Numbered from the stretch's first letter, positions 55,036 through 64,000 are shown. The stretch is DNA of 64,000 nucleotides from Paraburkholderia flagellata (GCF_021390645.1 NZ_JAJEJT010000002.1:558001-622000); one strand, 5' to 3'. Program-made: numbers and translations. Notes: generated from the sequence alone by a model not told the origin.

Positions 55036-56598
55036 CTGCCTTCTTCTTCCGCTTCTTCCCGCGTTTCTGCCAGGACGGCGCCCGCCATCGTCTGGTTTCG
55101 CGACGATCTCCGGCTCGCCGATCAGCCGGCGCTCGCGCAGGCCGCGGCGAGCGGCCTTGCATTGATCTGCGTCTGGATTCACGATCCGCACGCGTCGGGC
55201 GAGCGCCCGGAGGGCGGTGCGGCGCGCTGGTGGCGTCATGAGTCGCTGCGCGCGCTCGATGCCGCGCTGAGCGCGCGCGGTGGCCGCCTGCTTCTCTTGC
55301 AAGGCGACGAAGCGGCAACGCTGGACGCACTCGTCACGGAAACCGGCGCGCAAGCCGTGTACTGGAATCGCCGCTACGGCGCGGCGCAACGCGAGGTCGA
55401 TCGCGCCCTCAAAACCTCGCTGCGCGAGCGCGGCGTGGATGTCGAGAGCTTCAACGGGCAACTCCTCAACGAGCCGTGGACGGTGCTCAATCAGTCCGGC
55501 GAGGCGTTTCGGGTTTTCAGCGCCTACTGGCGCGCTTGCCTGCGGATGGGCGACCCGCCGCCGCCGGAAGGCGAGCCCGAACGGATGATTTTTCAATCGC
55601 TGCCAGTACGTCTTACCCAACGCGCATCGAAACTCGATGCGCTCGGGCTCGCGCCACGGGCGCCAGACTGGTCGGGCGGCTTGCGCGCGGCCTGGCCAGC
55701 GGGCGAGGAAGCGGCGCTCGCGCGCCTGCGCGCGTTTCTCGCCACTGACCTCGACGCCTACGCCGGCGAGCGCGACGAGCCCGGCGACGCCGCCACGAGC
55801 CGCCTCTCCCCGTATCTCGCCATCGGCGCGATTTCGCCGCGCCAGGTCTGGGCGGCGCTCAGGGCGGCACAGCACGCGCACGGCCGCGGCTCGGCGCGGC
55901 GCGCCACGAGCGCGGAGAAGTTCGCGAGCGAGCTGGGCTGGCGGGAGTTCTGCCACTACCAGCGCTATCACTACACCGATCTGGCGACGCGCAACTTGCG
56001 TCCCGCTTTCGACGCCATGCCGTGGCGCAGGGATGCCGCTGGCTTAAGAGCGTGGCAACGCGGGCTGACCGGCTATCCGCTCGTCGATGCCGGCATGCGC
56101 GAGCTTTGGCACACGGGGTGGATGCACAACCGCGTGCGCATGGTCGTGGCATCGTTCCTGACCAAGCACCTGCTGATCGACTGGCGTGCGGGAGAGTCCT
56201 GGTTCTGGGACACGCTCGTGGACGCCGACCCGGCCAGCAACCCGGCCAACTGGCAGTGGGTGGCGGGCTCGGGCGTCGACGCCGCGCCGTATTTCCGCAT
56301 TTTTAATCCAGTACTCCAGGGCCAGAAGTTCGACCCGCGTGGCGTCTACGTGCGGAAGTGGGTGCCGGAGCTGGCGGGCCTGCCCGATGCGCTCGTGCAC
56401 CAGCCGTGGAAGGCCAACGCGCAGCAGCTCGAAGCGGCGGGCGTGCGTCTTGGCAAGAATTACCCAGAACCTGTTGTCGAGCACGAACTGGCGCGCGAGC
56501 GCGCACTCGAAGCCTATGCGCAAACCGGCAAAGCCAAGGGCTTCGCCGCTTCGCGACAGGGCGTAAAGCAGGGCGCAAAACAGGGCGGCAAAGCGTGA
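55036..56598 (+). CDS. phrB: Deoxyribodipyrimidine photolyase (class I), probable CTG start
   Basis: 520 residues. The N-terminal antenna domain starts APAIVWFRDDLRLADQPAL. The FAD-binding domain has the conserved ELGWREFCHYQRY, DAGMRELWHTGWMHNRVRM and WFWDTLVDADPASNPANWQW segments, and QGQKFDP. It repairs UV-induced cyclobutane dimers using blue light. No ATG, GTG or TTG occurs in frame between the tetR gene and the conserved domain. A CTG at 55036, with GAGGT five bases upstream, gives an N-terminus of normal length and is the best start. Confidence 0.93.
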   Translation: MPSSSASSRVSARTAPAIVWFRDDLRLADQPALAQAAASGLALICVWIHDPHASGERPEGGAARWWRHESLRALDAALSARGGRLLLLQGDEAATLDALVTETGAQAVYWNRRYGAAQREVDRALKTSLRERGVDVESFNGQLLNEPWTVLNQSGEAFRVFSAYWRACLRMGDPPPPEGEPERMIFQSLPVRLTQRASKLDALGLAPRAPDWSGGLRAAWPAGEEAALARLRAFLATDLDAYAGERDEPGDAATSRLSPYLAIGAISPRQVWAALRAAQHAHGRGSARRATSAEKFASELGWREFCHYQRYHYTDLATRNLRPAFDAMPWRRDAAGLRAWQRGLTGYPLVDAGMRELWHTGWMHNRVRMVVASFLTKHLLIDWRAGESWFWDTLVDADPASNPANWQWVAGSGVDAAPYFRIFNPVLQGQKFDPRGVYVRKWVPELAGLPDALVHQPWKANAQQLEAAGVRLGKNYPEPVVEHELARERALEAYAQTGKAKGFAASRQGVKQGAKQGGKA

Positions 56599-56796
56599 AC
56601 GCGGCCGTCATCGGGCTGTCTTGTGATGCGGCTATCGTGCGCGGCGCGGATGGGCGCACTTGCAGCACGCTGGAACCGGACGGCATTAAGATTGCTCTAT
56701 CAGGACGGCCCGCGGTGCCGTGCGCCCAGCATCACGCCGGGCTCGCAGCTTCGCGGCACTCGGCCTGACAGACAGAAAGGCAAGTAAGCAAACACA

Positions 56797-57207
56797 ATGA
56801 ACGCAGTACACAAGCTCGACCGGACGACCATCGTCCTTGTCGAAGACGACCCGCATAGCCGGGCGTCACTGACTTCGCTGCTGGAAGCGGAGGGCGCGCA
56901 TGTCGTGGCGGTCGAAGACGCTGAAACGGGCGTCGAAGCGGCCCTGAGCCTGCACCCCGACGCCGTGATCTGCGATCTCGACCTGCCGGCCATGGACGGC
57001 TTCTACCTGATCCAGCGTCTGCGCGACTACGAAATTCGCGGCGATCACGCACCGACCGTCGCGGTCGCGCTCACGGGCCATACCGGCGAAAGCTGGCGTT
57101 TGCGCAGCATCGGCGAAGGCTTTCAGCACTTCATGACCAAGCCGGCCCGGCCGGAGGAACTCGTGACGCTGCTGAGCGACGCAATCGACGCGCGCCAGTC
57201 GCTCTGA
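56797..57207 (+). CDS. Single-domain response regulator
   Basis: 136 residues, a receiver domain only. The acidic pocket EDD, phosphoacceptor Asp in VICDLDLPAMDG (about residue 65), the Thr in ALTGHTG and the Lys in FMTKPARPEEL are all in place. No output domain is fused, so it acts by protein contact or in a phosphorelay. The hybrid kinase at the right end of the window is too far away to be called its partner. Confidence 0.9.
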   Translation: MNAVHKLDRTTIVLVEDDPHSRASLTSLLEAEGAHVVAVEDAETGVEAALSLHPDAVICDLDLPAMDGFYLIQRLRDYEIRGDHAPTVAVALTGHTGESWRLRSIGEGFQHFMTKPARPEELVTLLSDAIDARQSL

Positions 57208-57315
57208 AGCGGCGCGCATAGCGAGGCGGGAAACGTGCGGGTGCTGAGGGGCTGAGGCGCCGCGACATGCGGCGCGGCTGGCTTATTGCCCGCGCGGAAC
57301 GCCGGGCAATGACGG

Positions 57316-57945
57316 TTAGCTAACGGATGACGATTGCGCGGCGGCTTCGGGCGCGGCAGCGGTGCCCGGCTGCGCGGTCTTGTCGGCCTGATCCACCTGA
57401 CTGTTCTGGCATTGCGCACAGAGGCCTTTGAGTTCGATGCCGTCGCCGGCGAGCCGGTAGCCCGCGGCTTCGATCTGCGCAACGAGCGCCTGGCGCAGCT
57501 TGGGCTCGTGCAATTCGGTGACGTTGCCGCACTGCTGGCACACCACGAGAATGCCGTGCTGGCACTGCGTGAGGTCGTGACAAACGGCGAACGCGTTGAT
57601 CGACTCGATGCGGTGAATCAGTCCGGCCGAAAGCAGGAAGTCGAGCGCCCGGTAGACCGTGGGCGGCGCCGAACCCGGATGGATCTGGCGCATCTCGTCG
57701 AGCAGCGAATACGCCTTGGTGGCGCGTCCCGAGGCGAGCAGCAACTCCAGCACCTTGCGGCGGATCGGCGTGAGCTTCTCGCCGCGTTCACGGCAATAGG
57801 CCTCGGCCATCGCGAGCGCGGACTCGAGCGAAGCGCTTTGTGCGCCGTCGTGCGAGTGGGCGTGGCCGAGCGCGTGGTCGTGCGCCTCGCCGTGCGTGTC
57901 GCTGTGCAAGGCGGAGGCGTCCGGGGACGGTTTTGCTGTCTTCAT
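57316..57945 (-). CDS. zur: Fur-family zinc uptake regulator Zur
   Basis: 209 residues. A His-rich N-terminal tail (HSDTHGEAHDHALGHAHSHD) precedes the Fur winged helix (LTPIRRKVLELLLASGRATK, SAPPTVYRALDFLLSAGLIH). The structural zinc site is CQQC and CAQC; the regulatory site residues His and Cys in FAVCHDLTQCQHG fit Zur rather than Fur. It should repress zinc import genes when zinc is sufficient. The His-rich tail may help zinc sensing. It is transcribed towards a gene-poor gap. Confidence 0.88.
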   Translation of the reverse strand: MKTAKPSPDASALHSDTHGEAHDHALGHAHSHDGAQSASLESALAMAEAYCRERGEKLTPIRRKVLELLLASGRATKAYSLLDEMRQIHPGSAPPTVYRALDFLLSAGLIHRIESINAFAVCHDLTQCQHGILVVCQQCGNVTELHEPKLRQALVAQIEAAGYRLAGDGIELKGLCAQCQNSQVDQADKTAQPGTAAAPEAAAQSSSVS

Positions 57946-58002
57946 GCTTGCGATTATACGGGGCGCGCCGCCGGCCCGCCCGCGCCGCCATGGAACGGCG
58001 GC

Positions 58003-58629
58003 TCAGGTGAGCGGCAGGTCGATGTACTTGCGGAAGCCCTGGCGCTGCGCAATGCGCTGATACCAGCGTTCGAGGTTCGGCAATGGCTCGCGCTCCACGC
58101 CTTCGAGCCCGAACCAGCGCCGCGCGTATGCGCCAAGCACGATGTCCGCGAGCGAGAAGCGCTCGTGTTCGAGGAAGAAGCGGCCTTGCAGATGGTGGTC
58201 GAGCAGCCGCCAGAGTGGGCTCAGCTGATCGAAATCGTCGGCGATCTTCGCGGTGTCGCGCTTTTCCGGCGGCGTGCGCACGAGCGCGAGAAACACCGGG
58301 CGCTCGGCAGGTGCAAGGGTGCCCATCGACCAGTCGAGCCAGCGCTCGATCGAGGCGCGCACCTTCGGGTCGGTCGGGTACAGCAGGCTCGAAGGACCAT
58401 ACTCCATCGCCAGATAGCGCAGGATCGCGTTCGACTCCCACAGCACGAAATTGCCGTCCGAGATCGTCGGGATCTTGCCGTTCGGATTCATGGCGAGATA
58501 GGAAGGCTCGTTGAGATGCCCGAACGGGCCGCCCGCGTCGATGCGCTGGAACGGCAGTACGAGTTCATCGCAACACCACAGGACTTTCTGGACATTCACC
58601 GAATTGGCGCGTCCCCAGATCGTGATCAT
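58003..58629 (-). CDS. Glutathione S-transferase family protein
   Basis: 208 residues from MITIWGRANSVNVQKVLWCC; longer in-frame starts are GC-rich artefacts. The thioredoxin-like N-terminal domain contains NPNGKIPTISDGNFVLWESN, with the cis-Pro and the glutathione-binding Glu-Ser. The all-helical C-terminal domain has the N-cap motif FSLADIVLGAYARRW. The region VNVQKVLWCCDEL suggests a Ser/Asn-type GST. Substrate unknown. Confidence 0.92.
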   Translation of the reverse strand: MITIWGRANSVNVQKVLWCCDELVLPFQRIDAGGPFGHLNEPSYLAMNPNGKIPTISDGNFVLWESNAILRYLAMEYGPSSLLYPTDPKVRASIERWLDWSMGTLAPAERPVFLALVRTPPEKRDTAKIADDFDQLSPLWRLLDHHLQGRFFLEHERFSLADIVLGAYARRWFGLEGVEREPLPNLERWYQRIAQRQGFRKYIDLPLT

Positions 58630-58850
58630 CTGGCGCGTACTCCTTGCAAGGGGAAAAAGGGTCAAGCCTGGCGCAGGCCGCCACGATACACGATTCTCGT
58701 GCGTTTTTTTGCGCAGCCATGCATTTCGTAGAATAGGCGCTGCGCGGCGCCGGGAGTTCCGCCGCCGCGCCCGATTCGTGCGGCACCGCTCCCTCGATTT
58801 GCCGCGCGGCCGTCCCGCCTCGCCCCCCAACGTACGCCCGAGACCCGCCC

Positions 58851-60527
58851 ATGGCCCGCATTGTCCCCGACGACTGGCAGCATCTCGAAGCCACCGGCGC
58901 CGCCGCGCGCGAGCGCGAAACGCTCGCCGCGCTCGCGCGCGGTTTGCCGAATGGCTACACCGTCTATCACGGCGTGCACTGGACGCGCCTTTCCGAAGGC
59001 TTTTCGGTCTTCGGCGAGGCCGATTTCGTGATCGTGAGCCCGGCCGGGCGCGTCATGATCGTCGAGCAGAAAACGGGCTTTTTGCGCGAAACCCCTAACG
59101 GGCTCGTCAAGGCGTACATGCAGACCGAGCGCAACGTGGCGATCGCGCTGGCGCGCACCGTCGAAGGGCTGCACCGGCGCTTCACCGCGACGTTCGGCGC
59201 GGGCACCTACGTGCTCGAAGAGCTGTTCTATTGCCCTGACCACGTGGTGCGCGAGCCGGCTATCGCGGGCGTGAATCCCGCGCGCATCGTCGATGCCACG
59301 CGCAAGGCGCAGCTCGCCGCCATCGTGCTCGAAGCCATGCCGGCCGACGAGCCGCGCCTGCCGTGCGCCGCGAAGATCCACCACTTTCTCGCCGATGAAC
59401 TGTCGCTCACGCCCGACACCAGCGCACTGGTCGGCGCGGCGGGCACGCTCGTCACGCGCCTGGCGGGCGGGCTCGCCACCTGGGCGCGCCGGCTCGAATT
59501 CGCGCCGTTCCGGCTGCGCGTGATCGGCACGGCGGGCTCGGGCAAGACGCAACTGGCCGTGCAGGTCATGAAGGACGCAGTGGCGCGCGGCGCACGCACG
59601 CTCTACGTGTGTTTCAACCGGCCGCTCGCGGATCACATCGCGCAACTCGCACCGCCCGAAGCGAAGGTGGCGACGTATCACCAGCTGTGCGACTGGGTCG
59701 CGCGCGACGGCGGCCACGTGCCCAATTTCGAGAGTCCCGGCGCATTCGACGACCTCGTGCGGCGCTTCGGCGAGATGCCGATTGCCGGGCGCTGGCAGTT
59801 CGACGTGCTGATCGTCGACGAAGGGCAGGATTTTCAGCAGCCGTGGGTAGGCGCGCTAGAGCGTCTGTTGCGTCCGGGCGCCGCGTGGTGGTGGCTCGAA
59901 GATCCGCTGCAGAATCTGTATGTGCGCGAACCGCTCGCGCTGGCGGGCTGGACCGTGCTGCGCGAGAACACGAACTATCGCAGCCCGCGCGACATCCTCG
60001 CGTTCCTGCGCGACGTGGCCGGACCGACCGTGCCCGCCATCGCGCAGCTCGCGGCGGGCAGTCCGTTCGACGGCTCCGGTGTGACGGTGGCGAGCTGGGA
60101 CGAGCATGAAACGGAGACTGCCGCCGAGCCCGGCGTCGTGCAGGCGACCAAACGCGCGATCACGCAGGCGCTCGCGCTCGGCTTTCGCAAGCAGGACATC
60201 GTCGTGCTGTCTTATCGTGGGCGCGAGCATTCGCTTTTCGCGACACTCGATCAGCTCGGCCCGCACCGGCTGCGCAGCTTCACGGGCCAATACGACCTGT
60301 TCGGCAATCCGCAGTACCGCGAGGGCGACGTGCTGCTCGATTCGATCTACCGCTTCAAGGGACAGTCCGCGCCCTGCGTGATCCTGACCGAGGTGGATTT
60401 CGAGGCGTTCGACGAGCGCGCCGCGCGCAAGCTGTTCGTCGGCGCGACGCGCGCGGCCATGAAGCTCATCGTGGTGGCGTCGCCGCGCGCCGCCCGGTTC
60501 ATCGAGGGCCAGCGCAGCGGCGTGTGA
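58851..60527 (+). CDS. NERD domain-containing UvrD-like DNA helicase
   Basis: 558 residues. An N-terminal NERD nuclease-related domain (about 20-100) keeps the acidic residues and the ExK motif in FGEADFVIVSPAGRVMIVEQK. A superfamily 1 helicase core follows: Walker A GTAGSGKTQLA (about residue 225), motif II VDEGQDFQQPW and C-terminal motifs DSIYRFKGQSAPCVILTEVD and KLFVGATRAAM. The combination suggests DNA processing or repair. It is convergent with the next gene. Confidence 0.9.
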   Translation: MARIVPDDWQHLEATGAAARERETLAALARGLPNGYTVYHGVHWTRLSEGFSVFGEADFVIVSPAGRVMIVEQKTGFLRETPNGLVKAYMQTERNVAIALARTVEGLHRRFTATFGAGTYVLEELFYCPDHVVREPAIAGVNPARIVDATRKAQLAAIVLEAMPADEPRLPCAAKIHHFLADELSLTPDTSALVGAAGTLVTRLAGGLATWARRLEFAPFRLRVIGTAGSGKTQLAVQVMKDAVARGARTLYVCFNRPLADHIAQLAPPEAKVATYHQLCDWVARDGGHVPNFESPGAFDDLVRRFGEMPIAGRWQFDVLIVDEGQDFQQPWVGALERLLRPGAAWWWLEDPLQNLYVREPLALAGWTVLRENTNYRSPRDILAFLRDVAGPTVPAIAQLAAGSPFDGSGVTVASWDEHETETAAEPGVVQATKRAITQALALGFRKQDIVVLSYRGREHSLFATLDQLGPHRLRSFTGQYDLFGNPQYREGDVLLDSIYRFKGQSAPCVILTEVDFEAFDERAARKLFVGATRAAMKLIVVASPRAARFIEGQRSGV

Positions 60528-60551
60528 CGGCTTTTTCGCGCAATTCCAGGC

Positions 60552-61499
60552 TCAACTCCAGGCTGAGGCGCCGATCAGCGTGCCTGCGCGCGCCTGGGCG
60601 TTCCACCAGATCACGCGCAAAAGCGGCGCGCTCTGGGCGATCAGGATGGCCTGCACCGGATCGCTCTCGATGAAGTGCGTGACGCCGCTGCGGACGGCCG
60701 CGGCGGCCTTGTGCGCAGCCACGGCCGCGGCCGTGTCGTCGTGCTCGTCCGGTGTGCGCATGATCAGTTCGAGGTGCCCGAAACCATGGCGCTCCAGCCA
60801 CGCGAGCGTGCGCTCGCGGTCGATCTCCGGCCGCCCCGTGATGATCGCGCGCGTGCGCTTCAGGTCGATGCCGGGCAGGCGCTCGAACGGCACCAACTCA
60901 TCGCGCTCGGCGAGCGCGGCGACGAGATCTTCGTCGTAGCGCGCGACTGGGATGTCGGGGAGCAGGACACCGTCGAGATCGATTGCGTAGACGGCGTACT
61001 CGTGATCGTCGGCCATGCGCGTGCCGTCGCCGTCGCCGTCGCGAATCCAGTCGGCGCGATAGCGGTCGGTGTAGGCCTGGCGCTCCCACGGGAAGAGCGC
61101 GAAATAGCCGCTTGCATCGATCGAATAATCGGGGCGCAAACGGCTGAGGTCGTCATAGGCGCCGGTGAGCGTGCGCACGACGAGCCCGTGCTCGCTCAGA
61201 AACGCGATGCAATCCACGAGCGTATGGCCGCGCCCCGCGATGTCCTCGCACAGCAGCACTTTCGAGCCCGGCTCGGGCAGCGGCAACGTCGAGTCCCAGC
61301 GCACTTCGCGCGTGGCGCGGTCATAGCGCAGGAAAGCGACGCCCGCACCCGTTGCGTGCGAAACCATCAGCGCGAGCGGCGCGCCGCCGCGCAAAATGCC
61401 GACCACCAGGTCGAATTCCTCCGCGATCAGCGCCGGCTGCAGCGACTCGACCCAGTGATCGAGCTGTTCGTAGGTGAGCGGAACGACAGGTTTATCCAT
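60552..61499 (-). CDS. Phosphoribosyltransferase fused to a HAD-like domain
   Basis: 315 residues. The N-terminal half (1-165) is a type I phosphoribosyltransferase: VVGILRGGAPLALMVS and the PRPP loop VLLCEDIAGRGHTLVD. The C-terminal half looks HAD-like: AIDLDGVLLPDIPVA with two Asp, RAIITGRPEIDRERTLAWLE as motif II, and ESDPVQAILIAQSAPLLRVI near the end. The fusion may couple salvage of a base with removal of a phosphate, but the substrates are not known. Confidence 0.82.
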   Translation of the reverse strand: MDKPVVPLTYEQLDHWVESLQPALIAEEFDLVVGILRGGAPLALMVSHATGAGVAFLRYDRATREVRWDSTLPLPEPGSKVLLCEDIAGRGHTLVDCIAFLSEHGLVVRTLTGAYDDLSRLRPDYSIDASGYFALFPWERQAYTDRYRADWIRDGDGDGTRMADDHEYAVYAIDLDGVLLPDIPVARYDEDLVAALAERDELVPFERLPGIDLKRTRAIITGRPEIDRERTLAWLERHGFGHLELIMRTPDEHDDTAAAVAAHKAAAAVRSGVTHFIESDPVQAILIAQSAPLLRVIWWNAQARAGTLIGASAWS

Positions 61500-61780
61500 G
61501 GGGTGAACTGAGTGACGAAGCGCGTGCCAGGCAAATGAGCAACACGCGTTTCCGATAGCGGTGTACTAGAAAAAGACGCCTATTGTCAGTGCAATGTTTG
61601 ACGATATTATGCCTATGCTCACCAGCGCCTGCTGGCACGGCGGGTGGAGGAAGCGGGAAAGCGCGGGAAAAGGCGGAAACAGGCAGAAGCAGGCAAGAAC
61701 AGCAGCAGGAAAACGCGGCTTGGCGCCGCCAAAGACACACGACAACGACGCGAATCATCGCGCGAAAGGGCTCGGGCAAG

Positions 61781-62332
61781 ATGTGGCATTCGATGGGATG
61801 GCCAGGCTGGCGGCGCTGGGCCGCCGTGGCGGGCTTCGCGCTCGCGGGCGCGCTGCTGTCGTTCGTGCAGCTTGCACACGCTGCGCAGGCGGCGGTTCCT
61901 GCGGGTTCGCTCTCGCTCGACGTAGATGGCGAGGTGCGCGTGACCAACAACGCGGACCATACGGCGTATCACTTTACTGAGGCGCAACTGCTCGCGCTGC
62001 CCGCGCATTCGATCACGACGGCTACGACCTGGACGCCGCGCTCGACCTTCACGGGCCCGCTGCTCTCGGACGTGCTCAAGACGGTGGGCGCCTACGGCAG
62101 CGAGATCGAGATCCACACGCTCGACGACTACACCTGCGTCGTGCCCGTGGCCGACGCCGCGCGCTACGGCGTGGTGGTGGCCTACGCGATGAACGGCCAG
62201 CGCCTGAAGGTGAGCAATTTCGGCCCGCTGTTCCTGATCTATCCACGCGACCAGCATCCGCTCGAGCTCTACGGCGCGGCCGGCGACTCGAAGTTCGCGT
62301 GGCAGATCAAGTCAATGACGATCAAGCGGTGA
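61781..62332 (+). CDS. Exported molybdopterin-oxidoreductase-fold protein
   Basis: 183 residues from MWHSMGWPGWRRWAAVAGFA, giving a signal peptide that ends near AHAAQA; a longer frame upstream looks non-coding. The mature protein has the Oxidored_molyb-type fold seen in small periplasmic proteins (FTEAQLLALPAHSITTAT, FTGPLLSDVLKTVGAYG, YAMNGQRL, GPLFLIYPRD). It lacks the sulfite-oxidase Cys ligand, so it probably does not hold molybdenum cofactor. It directly precedes a hybrid histidine kinase and may act as its periplasmic sensor or partner. Confidence 0.78.
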   Translation: MWHSMGWPGWRRWAAVAGFALAGALLSFVQLAHAAQAAVPAGSLSLDVDGEVRVTNNADHTAYHFTEAQLLALPAHSITTATTWTPRSTFTGPLLSDVLKTVGAYGSEIEIHTLDDYTCVVPVADAARYGVVVAYAMNGQRLKVSNFGPLFLIYPRDQHPLELYGAAGDSKFAWQIKSMTIKR

Positions 62333-62342
62333 CTGGCGGGTG

Positions 62343-64000
62343 ATGCAACGACCCTTGCGACGCCTGCTGCAGGCGATCATCTGGATGGCGGCGCTGGCGC
62401 CGCCCGTGGTGGCGGTCGGCTATCTGCTTTATGCAAACCTGCTCAATCCGCAGGTCGTGCAGCGCATCACGGGCAATTACGACGGCCTGTACTGGGACGC
62501 CGCGCAGCTCCAGATCGCCTACGCGCGCTTCGAGAGCCAGTTGCTGATGTTCGCGGACGGGATCGACCGCGATCTCGACAAGGTGCGGCTGCGCTACGAA
62601 GTGTTGCAGTCGAAGCTCAACGTGATGAAGGGCTCGACACTTTCGGTCGACTCCACGCCGGGTTTGAAGCGGCGCCAGGACGCCGATCTCGCCATTCTGG
62701 CCGCGACCATCTCCCCATTCGAGGCCGAAATCGCGACACTCGCGGACAACCCTGAACGCGCGGTGCCGATGCTCATGGCGCTCGACCTGCACTGGACCCA
62801 GGTGACCGACCTGGCGCTGAACCGGCGTTTCGCCGACGTGACCGAGCGCGAGGCGATCCGGCACGACTTCATCGCCAAGCGCCGCGAACTGTTCGCGTCG
62901 GGGCTCGTGCTGCTCGTGCTTTCGGCGGCGGCGGGCGTGCTGCTCGTGATGAACGGCTACCGGCGCACGCGCCTGTTGCATCAGCAGCACGCGGCGCTCG
63001 AAGCCGAGCACCAGGCGAGCCGCGCTGCGCGCGAGGCGAGCATGGCGAAGGACGCCTTCCTCGGCATGATCAGCCACGAACTGCGCACGCCGCTGCACGC
63101 GATCGTTTCGTCGATCGAACTGCTTGGCTTCAACTCGCATTCGGAAGCCGACCGCAAGGTGATCCAGCGCCTCGAAACCGCCGCGCGCCAGCTCGAAGCG
63201 CAAATGAAGGATCTCACCGACTACGCGCGACTGGGCGCGGGCAAGCTCGAATTGCGTCAGGAAGAGTTCGAGCCGCGGGAACTGCTGCAGTCGATCGTCG
63301 ACGAAAACGAGCAGGCCGCGCGTTCGCGCGGGCTCGTGTTCGAGCACGCGTGGGTGGGACCGCAGCGGCTCGTGGTGGCCGATCCGCATCGCATCCGCCA
63401 GATCGCCAGCAACCTCGTCACGAACGCGATCCGCTATACGGAGCGCGGCAAGGTCCGGCTCGAATTCTGGCTGCAGGCGCCCGCGCGGGACGCGCGGCCC
63501 TTGAGCGACGATGAAACCGGCCTGCGGCCGGCTGGCGGCGACACGCTGGTGATCGTCGTCGGCGACACGGGGCCGGGAGTGGCGGCGGATCAGATTCCGC
63601 TCATCTTCAAGGAGTTCACGCAGCTCGACACGTCGCGCTCGCGGCGCTACGAGGGCGCGGGCATGGGGCTCGCGATCGTGCGGGGCCTCGTCGAGCTGTT
63701 CGGCGGCACGATCGAGACACAAAGCCGTGTGGGCAAAGGCACGACCTTCACCGTACGCATTCCCGTCACACCGGTCGGGCCGCCGGCGCCCGCGGCCGTG
63801 GCCGAAGCGGCGCAGCCCGCGCGGGCGGTGCCGCAGGTGCTCGTCGTCGACGACAACCCGCTCGTGCGCGATTCGCTATGCGAGATGGTCGCGCACATGG
63901 GCTACCGCGCGCTCGCGGCCGGCGACGCCGACAGTGCGCTCGCGCTGCTTGCCCGCGAGGCGTGCGATGTGGTGCTGCTCGACTTGCACATGCCGGGCCG
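62343..64000 (+). CDS. Hybrid sensor histidine kinase, 3' end outside the window
   Basis: The frame is open from the ATG at 62343 to the right edge, about 550 codons. TM1 is at about 9-36 and TM2 at about 182-203, enclosing a periplasmic helical sensor domain. The phosphoacceptor His is in FLGMISHELRTPLHAIVSSI; the ATPase domain has NLVTNAIRY, GDTGPGV and GAGMGLAIV. A receiver domain begins VLVVDDNPLVRDSL, with its Asp in VVLLDLHMPG, and is cut by the edge. It starts 10 bases after the molybdopterin-fold protein gene and is likely co-transcribed with it. Confidence 0.93.
   Translation, partial: MQRPLRRLLQAIIWMAALAPPVVAVGYLLYANLLNPQVVQRITGNYDGLYWDAAQLQIAYARFESQLLMFADGIDRDLDKVRLRYEVLQSKLNVMKGSTLSVDSTPGLKRRQDADLAILAATISPFEAEIATLADNPERAVPMLMALDLHWTQVTDLALNRRFADVTEREAIRHDFIAKRRELFASGLVLLVLSAAAGVLLVMNGYRRTRLLHQQHAALEAEHQASRAAREASMAKDAFLGMISHELRTPLHAIVSSIELLGFNSHSEADRKVIQRLETAARQLEAQMKDLTDYARLGAGKLELRQEEFEPRELLQSIVDENEQAARSRGLVFEHAWVGPQRLVVADPHRIRQIASNLVTNAIRYTERGKVRLEFWLQAPARDARPLSDDETGLRPAGGDTLVIVVGDTGPGVAADQIPLIFKEFTQLDTSRSRRYEGAGMGLAIVRGLVELFGGTIETQSRVGKGTTFTVRIPVTPVGPPAPAAVAEAAQPARAVPQVLVVDDNPLVRDSLCEMVAHMGYRALAAGDADSALALLAREACDVVLLDLHMPG

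Overview
The window looks like chromosome or megaplasmid DNA of a Burkholderiaceae member, most likely Paraburkholderia/Caballeronia or a close relative. Reasons: a beta-proteobacterial trimeric porin ending in Phe, a DUF4148 protein, several C-terminal families typical of Burkholderia, and high GC with strong antisense open frames. The genus is an inference; no rRNA or tRNA gene is visible.

Layout. 0-9.3 kb: a partial ORF at the left edge, porin, small hypotheticals, a CHAD-domain protein, a 159-bp MITE-like element, a lactate/malate-dehydrogenase-like gene coupled to a DASS dicarboxylate transporter, a kelch-protein relic and a membrane-tethered Mrr-type nuclease. 9.4-13.1 kb: an overlapping three-gene operon of lipoproteins (two LssY_C proteins and an alpha/beta hydrolase). 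13.9-16.1 kb: a CueR-driven set of small metal-binding proteins, plus a divergent DUF4148 gene. 16.5-18.3 kb: a thioredoxin-fold protein and a small hypothetical.

18.4-38.7 kb is a large arsenic island. It contains arsO-arsC; arsenite oxidase aioBA with a small cytochrome c; the sensing cascade aioX-aioS-aioR; acr3 with a second, LMW-phosphatase-type arsC; a full pstSCAB-phoU-phoB operon; two arsR genes; arsI, arsH, an MFS exporter and arsN2. A 17-bp operator-like motif (TCCAATATAATCGAAAT and variants) recurs at four promoters (arsO, arsC2-acr3, pstS, arsH). This suggests one ArsR regulon that also covers phosphate uptake. The pst promoter additionally has a Pho box, and aioBA has a sigma-54 promoter matching the sigma-54 activator AioR. 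Together the genes oxidise arsenite to arsenate, reduce arsenate, export arsenite, handle organoarsenicals, and supply a phosphate uptake system.

38.7-50.4 kb is an accessory region rich in unknown membrane proteins, lipoproteins, frameshifted small genes and XRE-type regulators. It includes an XRE-HAD fusion whose N-terminus is a Ser-Thr repeat encoded by ten hexamers, and a Zn-ribbon/MbcA-ParS antitoxin-like fusion flanked by two related CxxC proteins. It ends at a 5'-truncated MocR-type aminotransferase remnant, which looks like a junction with conserved chromosome.

50.4-64.0 kb reads as ordinary core or stable genome: MHS-family transporter, DHA2 drug exporter with divergent TetR regulator, DNA photolyase (probable CTG start), single-domain response regulator, Zur, GST, NERD-UvrD helicase, phosphoribosyltransferase-HAD fusion, a molybdopterin-binding-fold periplasmic protein and a hybrid histidine kinase cut by the right edge.
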